Shown piece by piece: positions 54,068 to 58,928 of a stretch of DNA of 58,928 nucleotides. The stretch is from the NCBI GenBank assembly GCA_014381825.1, contig JACNKX010000138.1, positions 1 through 58,928 of the forward strand, read 5' to 3'. The notes under the pieces are model-generated. The model was not told the origin of the DNA and made no database searches. It was given only the letters and a program-made list of their open reading frames with translations. The stretch's first letter is position 1. Each line of letters starts with the position of its first letter. The translations under genes and the position numbers were made by a program. Origin of the DNA: Planctomycetota bacterium. GTDB lineage: Bacteria > Planctomycetota > Planctomycetia > Pirellulales > Pirellulaceae.

Positions 54068-55624
54068 ATGTACAAACTACTTCTCTCCTGGCGGTATCTT
54101 CGATCTCGCTATATCGCCCTCGCGTCGATCATTAGCGTTACGCTCGGCGTTGCAACGCTGATCGTTGTTAACAGCGTAATGGCCGGCTTTACGCAAGAGA
54201 TGCATCAGCGGCTGCACGGAATCCTCTCGGATATTGTCCTCGAGAGTCACAACCTAGATGGGTTTGCCGATCCACAGTGGCACATGGAACAGATCCGCAA
54301 GATCTGTGGTGACGACATCGCAGGGATGACTCCCGTGATTCATGTGCCTGCGCTAATGCGAATTCCATTTCGTGGAGACTTTCACACGCGACAGATCAAC
54401 TTGATCGGAGTCGACAAGACGACGTATACGGAGGTGAGCGATTTCTCTCAGTATCTATTGCATCCTGGTAACCAAGAGAAACTAAGTTTTCTGTTGCGGG
54501 AGAAAGGTTATGCGCCGGGGCGCAACGACTTTCCGCCGTCAGGCTGGGTGTATCGACGAGTCCAAGCCGAGTACGAGAAGGAGTTGGCGAGGCAACAACG
54601 CGAGATGGCAGATGTCGAAAGCTCGGGCGACCTACCGGCCTCGAATATCGCGCCTCCGCCTGATCCTTACGCTCCCAGTATTCCGTCCGATTCCTACGGT
54701 GGTGAAAGTAACCCGATTACGAGCGGAGATGTCTTCGATCCAGCGACGGAACAGAACACCGGGATCATCCTCGGGATTGCGACTTGCAGTATTCGCGGGC
54801 GTGATGCCGATGGCGAGGTGCGTGACTTCTACCTTTGCGGGCCAGGCGACGACGTCCAGGTCTACTTTCCGAATGCAGGCAGCTCGCCGAAGCCCGTTAG
54901 CACTTCATTGACGGTAGTCGATTTGTACGAAAGTAAAATGAGCGAATACGACGCTACATTTGCGTTCATGCCAATTGAGAAACTGCAATCGTTGCGAGGG
55001 ATGTTCGATCCATTAACGGATACGAGATATGTGACTTCGATCCATATGAAGCTGAAACCCGGTGCTGACTTAAATGGCGTCCGCGACAAGTTACGAGCGG
55101 CATTCCCGTCGGATCAGTATCCCTATCGAATCGAAACGTGGCGTGATCTTCAGGGGCCGCTCCTAGCCGCCGTTCATATGGAGACGACGATCCTGAACAT
55201 CTTGCTGTTTCTGATCATCGCGGTGGCAGGATTCGGAATTCTGGCGACGTTCTTTATGATCGTCGTCGAAAAGACTCGCGACATCGGGATTCTGAAAGCG
55301 CTCGGCGCACCGAGTCAGGGTGTGATGAGCATATTCCTGAGCTATGGTGTGTCACTCGGTGCGGTTGGTTCAGGCGTTGGGCTCGTCCTCGGACTTTTGT
55401 TTGTGATCTATATCAATAAGATCGCTCACGGACTCGAGTTGATAACAGGTCGCGAAGTCTTCGATCCGACGGTCTACTACTTTCAAGAGATCCCTACAAG
55501 TATTCAGCCCACGATGGTTGTGGGCGTCATGATTGGCGCGGTGCTGATTGCGGTGCTTGCTAGTGTGTTACCTGCGTTGCGCGCGGCGCGGCTGCATCCC
55601 GTTGCTGCTTTGCGGTATGAGTAA
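54068..55624 (+). CDS. ABC transporter permease, LolC/LolE-like (FtsX family)
   Basis: The 518-residue protein starts at the ATG at 54068 (MYKLLLSWRYLRSRYIALAS) with AAAGGA upstream. One N-terminal membrane helix (IISVTLGVATLIVVNSVMAG) is followed by a large periplasmic domain and three C-terminal helices (ILNILLFLIIAVAGFGILAT, LGAVGSGVGLVLGLLFVIYI, VVGVMIGAVLIAVLASVLPA), the MacB/LolCE layout. The periplasmic part contains a Pro/Ser-rich insertion (ASNIAPPPDPYAPSIPSDSY, about residues 195-235) absent from LolC. It probably moves lipoproteins or another amphiphile out of the inner membrane, with the ATPase encoded next. Confidence 0.92.
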   Translation: MYKLLLSWRYLRSRYIALASIISVTLGVATLIVVNSVMAGFTQEMHQRLHGILSDIVLESHNLDGFADPQWHMEQIRKICGDDIAGMTPVIHVPALMRIPFRGDFHTRQINLIGVDKTTYTEVSDFSQYLLHPGNQEKLSFLLREKGYAPGRNDFPPSGWVYRRVQAEYEKELARQQREMADVESSGDLPASNIAPPPDPYAPSIPSDSYGGESNPITSGDVFDPATEQNTGIILGIATCSIRGRDADGEVRDFYLCGPGDDVQVYFPNAGSSPKPVSTSLTVVDLYESKMSEYDATFAFMPIEKLQSLRGMFDPLTDTRYVTSIHMKLKPGADLNGVRDKLRAAFPSDQYPYRIETWRDLQGPLLAAVHMETTILNILLFLIIAVAGFGILATFFMIVVEKTRDIGILKALGAPSQGVMSIFLSYGVSLGAVGSGVGLVLGLLFVIYINKIAHGLELITGREVFDPTVYYFQEIPTSIQPTMVVGVMIGAVLIAVLASVLPALRAARLHPVAALRYE

Positions 55625-55667
55625 GCGAGTTCTGCGAAATTAAGAACATCTGTATGGAGACGATGTT

Positions 55668-56474
55668 ATGGACAGCTTTTACGGGCTCGCGCCACGCACT
55701 TCTACGAGGAAGCAATCTGCCGCGGGACCTCACGTCACCTTTCCTGGCGATGCTTCCGAGTCGACCGCTTCGACAAAGCAACAAGTTTTGCTCTCGGCAC
55801 ACGGGGTCGAGAAGAGTTACCGTAAAGGGAAGCACGTGGTCCCTGTGCTTCTGGGCGTCGACTTCGAGATCGCCGCAGGGGAATTCGTCTCCATTGTAGG
55901 GCAAAGCGGTTCAGGCAAGAGCACTCTCTTGCACCTGCTGGGAACGCTCGATGCGCCGGACCAAGGAGAGATTCACTTCGAAGGTCGTCGCATCGATAAT
56001 TTGCCGACATCGTCGCGGGATTTGCTGCGCAATCAATACTTTGGCATGATCTTTCAGTTCTATCATCTCTTGCCCGAGTTGAGCGCGCTAGAGAATGTGC
56101 TGATTCCCAGTATGATTGCGGACGGGGCGTTTCGTTATTGGCGCAACCGTCGGCAGTATCGCGAGCGAGCGGAACACTTGCTCGAGTTGGTTGGGCTTTC
56201 GCACCGGCTGAAACACAAGCCGCGAGAGTTATCCGGCGGCGAGATGCAACGAGCTGCGATCGCCAGAGCGCTGATTGCTGAGCCAGAGGTATTGCTGGCC
56301 GATGAGCCGACAGGCAACCTCGACAGCAAGACCGGCGAAGAAATCATGGAAATTCTGCGAACCTTGAACGCAGATCAGAACCTCACTATAGTCATGGTGA
56401 CGCACGACGCGGCGATTGCTTCGCAGGCGGATCGTATTGTTCGGTTGGCGGAGGGTCGCGTCCAGGCAGCTTGA
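55668..56474 (+). CDS. ABC transporter ATP-binding protein, LolD-like
   Basis: The 268-residue protein has a 38-residue polar N-terminal extension, then a LolD/MacB-type ATPase: Walker A GQSGSGKST (79-87), Q-loop MIFQFYHLLPELSALENVLI, signature LSGGEMQRAAIARAL, Walker B VLLADEPTGNLDSKTGEE and the H-loop IVMVTHDAAIA. GGAGA lies upstream. It starts 43 bases after the permease gene, with which it should form the exporter. The three-base-pair-rich extension (RKQSAAGPHVTFPGDASEST) is unusual for LolD. Confidence 0.95.
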   Translation: MDSFYGLAPRTSTRKQSAAGPHVTFPGDASESTASTKQQVLLSAHGVEKSYRKGKHVVPVLLGVDFEIAAGEFVSIVGQSGSGKSTLLHLLGTLDAPDQGEIHFEGRRIDNLPTSSRDLLRNQYFGMIFQFYHLLPELSALENVLIPSMIADGAFRYWRNRRQYRERAEHLLELVGLSHRLKHKPRELSGGEMQRAAIARALIAEPEVLLADEPTGNLDSKTGEEIMEILRTLNADQNLTIVMVTHDAAIASQADRIVRLAEGRVQAA

Positions 56475-56509
56475 GCTATTCCGCCTGCGGCTGAATCTTT
56501 CATGTGGCC

Positions 56510-56562
56510 GAAGTCGTGAGACTTTGATCCTTACCGCTCCATCTGAAGTCTCACGACTTCAG
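56510..56562. repeat. Inverted repeat, family A
   Basis: GAAGTCGTGAGACTT (56510-56524) pairs perfectly with AAGTCTCACGACTTC (56546-56560), a 15-base stem around 21 bases. Within the right arm CTGAAGTC and GACTTCAG form a smaller hairpin whose arms match those at 33349-33369. It lies between the ABC ATPase gene and ilvE. Confidence 0.8.
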
Positions 56563-56587
56563 CTAACAATACACCCAGGCACCGACA

Positions 56588-57445
56588 ATGTCTCTCAAGA
56601 TCTACATCAGCGGCACGCTCTACGACAAAGAAGATGCCAAGATTAGTGTTTACGATCACGGCCTGCTGTACGGAGACGGCGTCTTCGAGGGGATGCGGAG
56701 CTATGGCGGAAAGGTATTTCGCCACGGAGAGCATCTTGAACGCTTGTACAACTCGGCGAAGGCGATTTGGTTGCAGATACCGATCGCGAAGGCAGAGTTA
56801 GAAACCGCGGTCAACGACACGCTCGTCGCTAACGGCATCGAAGACGGCTACATCCGCCTGATAGTAACGCGCGGTGCCGGCTCGCTTGGACTCGACCCCA
56901 ACCGCACGAGCGATCCCCAAGTGATCATCATTACGGACCATATTTCGCTTTACCCGACGGAGTACTACGAGAATGGCTTGGAGATCGTTTCGGTTAGCAC
57001 AATCCGCAATCACCCCGACGCGCTTAGCCCTCGTGTCAAGTCGCTAAACTACCTGAACAACATCCTTGCCAAAATCGAAGGCTTACAAGCTGGCTGTGTT
57101 GAAGCGTTGATGTTGAATCATAAGGGCGAAATTGCTGAGTGTACTGGTGATAACATCTTCCTTGTGTCTCATGGCGAGGTGCTAACGCCACCCATCGACG
57201 CAGGTATCCTAGAAGGAATTACGCGCGACGCGGTCATCGAATTGGCAAAAAGCAGCGGACTCGCTGTCCGCGAGATACCGCTCACAAAGCACGACGTCTA
57301 TATTGCGGACGAGTGTTTTCTGACCGGAAGCGCCGCCGAAGTCATTCCGGTTGTGAAAGTTGACAGTCGAGTGATTGGCAATGGAAGACCGGGCACGATC
57401 ACTCGAGACCTAATCGCCAAATTTCACGAGCTGACCAGAAGCTAG
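56588..57445 (+). CDS. ilvE: Branched-chain amino acid aminotransferase
   Basis: The 285-residue class IV PLP aminotransferase starts MSLKIYISGTLYDKEDAKIS. It has YDHGLLYGDGVFEGMRSYGG, the PLP lysine K151 in SPRVKSLNYLNNILAK, the DNIFLVSHGEVLTPP strand and the phosphate-binding ILEGITRDAVIELAK plus FLTGSAAEVIPV. The match to IlvE is better than to D-amino acid transaminase or aminodeoxychorismate lyase, because of GTL, EGMRSY and CTGDNIF, although these are closely related. It catalyses the last step of valine, leucine and isoleucine synthesis. It ends 21 bases from the convergent glycine-rich gene. Confidence 0.93.
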   Translation: MSLKIYISGTLYDKEDAKISVYDHGLLYGDGVFEGMRSYGGKVFRHGEHLERLYNSAKAIWLQIPIAKAELETAVNDTLVANGIEDGYIRLIVTRGAGSLGLDPNRTSDPQVIIITDHISLYPTEYYENGLEIVSVSTIRNHPDALSPRVKSLNYLNNILAKIEGLQAGCVEALMLNHKGEIAECTGDNIFLVSHGEVLTPPIDAGILEGITRDAVIELAKSSGLAVREIPLTKHDVYIADECFLTGSAAEVIPVVKVDSRVIGNGRPGTITRDLIAKFHELTRS

Positions 57446-57466
57446 TCGAGGAATCTCGCGGTGATG

Positions 57467-58927
57467 TTAACTTTCGGGCAGCCACTGGCGAAGGACTTTC
57501 TTCTTGTCCTCTTCCTCGCCTGTGGCTAGCAACCGACCGAATTCTACGCCGAGTATCTGCTCGTACGCTGCAAACAAGGCACTTTCCTCCAGCATCCCCT
57601 TAGTGTGATACATCCGTGCCTCGGCCAAGATCGGAAGCGGATTGTCGTGCTTCACTGCAGCGAGGGCAGCAACTCGCTTCGCCGCGACTTGAGCGTTCAG
57701 TCCAGCTGGTAGGTCAGTCATTTTGAAGTTGGTATCGATAGCTTTAAAGAGACCGGCAAGACCTCTATCAACGCCGTCTTCTTTACCTTCGGTGCGAGCA
57801 ATCTGGATCGCGATGTTATTGAACTTCTTTGTCGTATGAAGTTTCTTTTGGGTTTTTGCGTCGACTAGGGAGAGCGTCGACTCGTTCGTGATCAGTCCGT
57901 TTTTCTTGTTCTTACTAAGTTTCATATTGATGATCACCATCGCATCGATCCCGTCTTCGCGGGCTCGCTCAACCAGCTCTTTCTGAGTCCCGATTCCTAG
58001 CATCGAAAGACCAGGCACGATTTGTGTCACCTCCGTGGCGTCGGACTTTGCACTGCCTCCAGGGGCACGACCGCCAACATTTCCACCGCTACCACCAGGA
58101 CCTCCAATTCCACCGTCCGCACCATAGCTTTCCCCCTCGTCGCCCCCGTATGTGGGCCCTCCACCGCCGCCTGTATTCTGTCGATTGCCCCCACTCCCAC
58201 TTTCCGCTGCATTCTTGAGCACCTGGCCGAAATCTCCCGACATGACGGATTCGGTATAGGCAGCTAACAGCTTGTCACCAAGTTCGCCAGCACCTTTTGA
58301 GAGTAGCGATCCCTGGCTGCCGCCTCCGCCACCACCTCCGCCGACATCTTCGCCGCCTCCGCCTACATAACCTTCGTCACCACCACCGCCACCTCGACCG
58401 CCGCCGCGAGTTGGGAGCTTCTGTTCGGAGCCAACGGGCTTGGGGTCGTTACCAATGTTAGGCGGTGCCGTTACAACAAACCCAACTCCCCAGCGAACGG
58501 CAAGCATTGGTTGTCTTAACCCGCCAACCCAGCGAATCGTCGGCAGAATGCTCTCGGCTCCAGCGTCTGTCGTCAGCGCGTGAGCATATAAATATCGCAC
58601 CGCGTCGCGCTCGCGACCTTGTCGAAATGCAAGTTGCGCCTTTCCTTCGAAGGTATCGGGAACTTTTTCGGCCACCGCACCGCCACCAGAACCAGATCCA
58701 GGACCACCTGGATATCCGCCGCCCGGATAATCTGCGCCGCCGTCCGGAGATTCCGAATTCTCGCCGGGAGGAGACGCGCCGCCCGGGTACGCTCCCGGAC
58801 CACCTGGGTACGCTCCCGGACCACCTGGGTTCGCTCCCGGACCACCTGGGTACGCTCCCGCGCCACCTGGGTACGCTCCCGGACCACCTGGGTTCGCTCC
58901 CGGACCACCTGGGTTCGCTCCCGGACC
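57467..58927 (-). CDS. Glycine-rich protein with tandem repeats (5' end outside window)
   Basis: The frame is open to the window edge, giving 486 residues. The visible N-terminal part has seven repeats of PGGPGA(N/Y) coded by 21-base units, then PGGASPPGENSESPDGG. A helical segment follows (VPDTFEGKAQLAFRQGRERD, AVRYLYAHALTTDAG), then a long Gly-rich region (RGGGRGGGGGDEG, EDVGGGGGGGG), and a conserved end domain (VTQIVPGLSMLGIGTQKELV, ERAREDGIDAMVIINMKLSK, NESTLSLVDAKTQKKLHTT). A GTG at 58675 is an internal codon, not the start. It may be a surface or assembly protein; I recognise no characterised family. Confidence 0.8.
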   Translation of the reverse strand, partial: GPGANPGGPGANPGGPGAYPGGAGAYPGGPGANPGGPGAYPGGPGAYPGGASPPGENSESPDGGADYPGGGYPGGPGSGSGGGAVAEKVPDTFEGKAQLAFRQGRERDAVRYLYAHALTTDAGAESILPTIRWVGGLRQPMLAVRWGVGFVVTAPPNIGNDPKPVGSEQKLPTRGGGRGGGGGDEGYVGGGGEDVGGGGGGGGSQGSLLSKGAGELGDKLLAAYTESVMSGDFGQVLKNAAESGSGGNRQNTGGGGGPTYGGDEGESYGADGGIGGPGGSGGNVGGRAPGGSAKSDATEVTQIVPGLSMLGIGTQKELVERAREDGIDAMVIINMKLSKNKKNGLITNESTLSLVDAKTQKKLHTTKKFNNIAIQIARTEGKEDGVDRGLAGLFKAIDTNFKMTDLPAGLNAQVAAKRVAALAAVKHDNPLPILAEARMYHTKGMLEESALFAAYEQILGVEFGRLLATGEEEDKKKVLRQWLPES

Positions 58928-58928
58928 A
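58782..58928. repeat. Seven 21-base tandem repeats inside a glycine-rich gene
   Basis: The unit, read on the minus strand, is GGTGGTCCGGGAGCGAACCCA or its variants (AAC/TAC and CCG/GCG alternate). Seven units fill 147 bases exactly, and the array continues beyond the window edge. They encode the PGGPGAN and PGGPGAY repeats. Confidence 0.9.

Noticed and set aside
58573-58908. A minus-strand frame with RERTQVV repeats
   Set aside because: It is the second frame of the 21-base repeat array; the PGGPGAN frame continues into a conserved domain and this one does not.
1-58928. tRNA genes, CRISPR arrays, insertion sequences and prophage genes
   Set aside because: No cloverleaf with a GTTCRA T-loop, no regular spaced repeats, no transposase or integrase motif and no phage structural genes were seen in reading both strands by eye.

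Overview
The window looks like a chromosomal stretch of a planctomycete of the Pirellulales type (Rhodopirellula or Blastopirellula relatives). This is inferred from families that are largely confined to that phylum: DUF1501, DUF1549/DUF1553 with a PSCyt1-type cytochrome, DUF1552, DUF1592-type proteins, DUF1080, LamG proteins, Tat-exported Gfo/Idh/MocA oxidoreductases, and a membrane protein with a planctomycete-type J-like N-terminus. I saw no tRNA, rRNA, CRISPR array, insertion sequence or phage gene. Codon use looks even along the window, so this reads as core chromosome rather than an island.

Layout. 1-1401 is the 3' part of an FtsK/SpoIIIE (EccC-like) ATPase gene. 1430-5363 (-) is a cytochrome-containing DUF1549/DUF1553 protein with its DUF1501 partner. 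5748-7025 (+) holds a DUF1080 protein and a YihX-like HAD phosphatase. 7086-12128 (-) is a 1680-residue mosaic membrane protein (J-like domain, membrane helix, GYRP-type repeats, two LamG domains, WD40 repeats). Next come SapC, an SUMF1-type protein and an EF-hand protein (all -). A membrane-anchored thioredoxin (+) converges on a ThiD2-ThiE fusion (-). A small TPR membrane protein precedes clpC (+), which ends at a strong terminator. Then follow an outer-membrane-barrel candidate (-), a DUF3365 haem protein with a sulfite-oxidase-family protein (+), a 2OG-Fe(II) oxygenase (-) and some small doubtful genes. 26977-33225 (-) is a second exported set: DUF1552, a DUF1592-type cytochrome protein and another DUF1501. 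After that come an HTH protein (+), a Gfo/Idh/MocA protein and a PilZ protein (-), a LamG protein (+), dnaE (-), a small gene and glgC (-).

42960-52065 is a nitrate assimilation locus. A NarK-type transporter (-) is divergent from a DmsB-DmsC-like fusion, a NasA-type nitrate reductase and a NirB-NirD fusion (+). A near-perfect sigma-54 promoter (44900-44914) precedes the reductase operon, and a weaker sigma-54-like site faces the transporter. The right end carries lysS, a LolCE/LolD-like ABC exporter, ilvE and, running off the window, a glycine-rich protein with seven 21-bp tandem repeats.

The strongest candidate for something little described is the nitrate locus. Its nitrate reductase appears to be wired to the membrane through a single-chain four-cluster ferredoxin/DmsC-type anchor, under nitrogen-type sigma-54 control. 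Next are the DUF3365/sulfite-oxidase pair, the mosaic WD40 protein, and the exported cytochrome/DUF1501/DUF1552 sets, whose function is still open. Two kinds of intergenic palindrome may belong to interspersed repeat families. All functional statements come from reading motifs; no database search was run.
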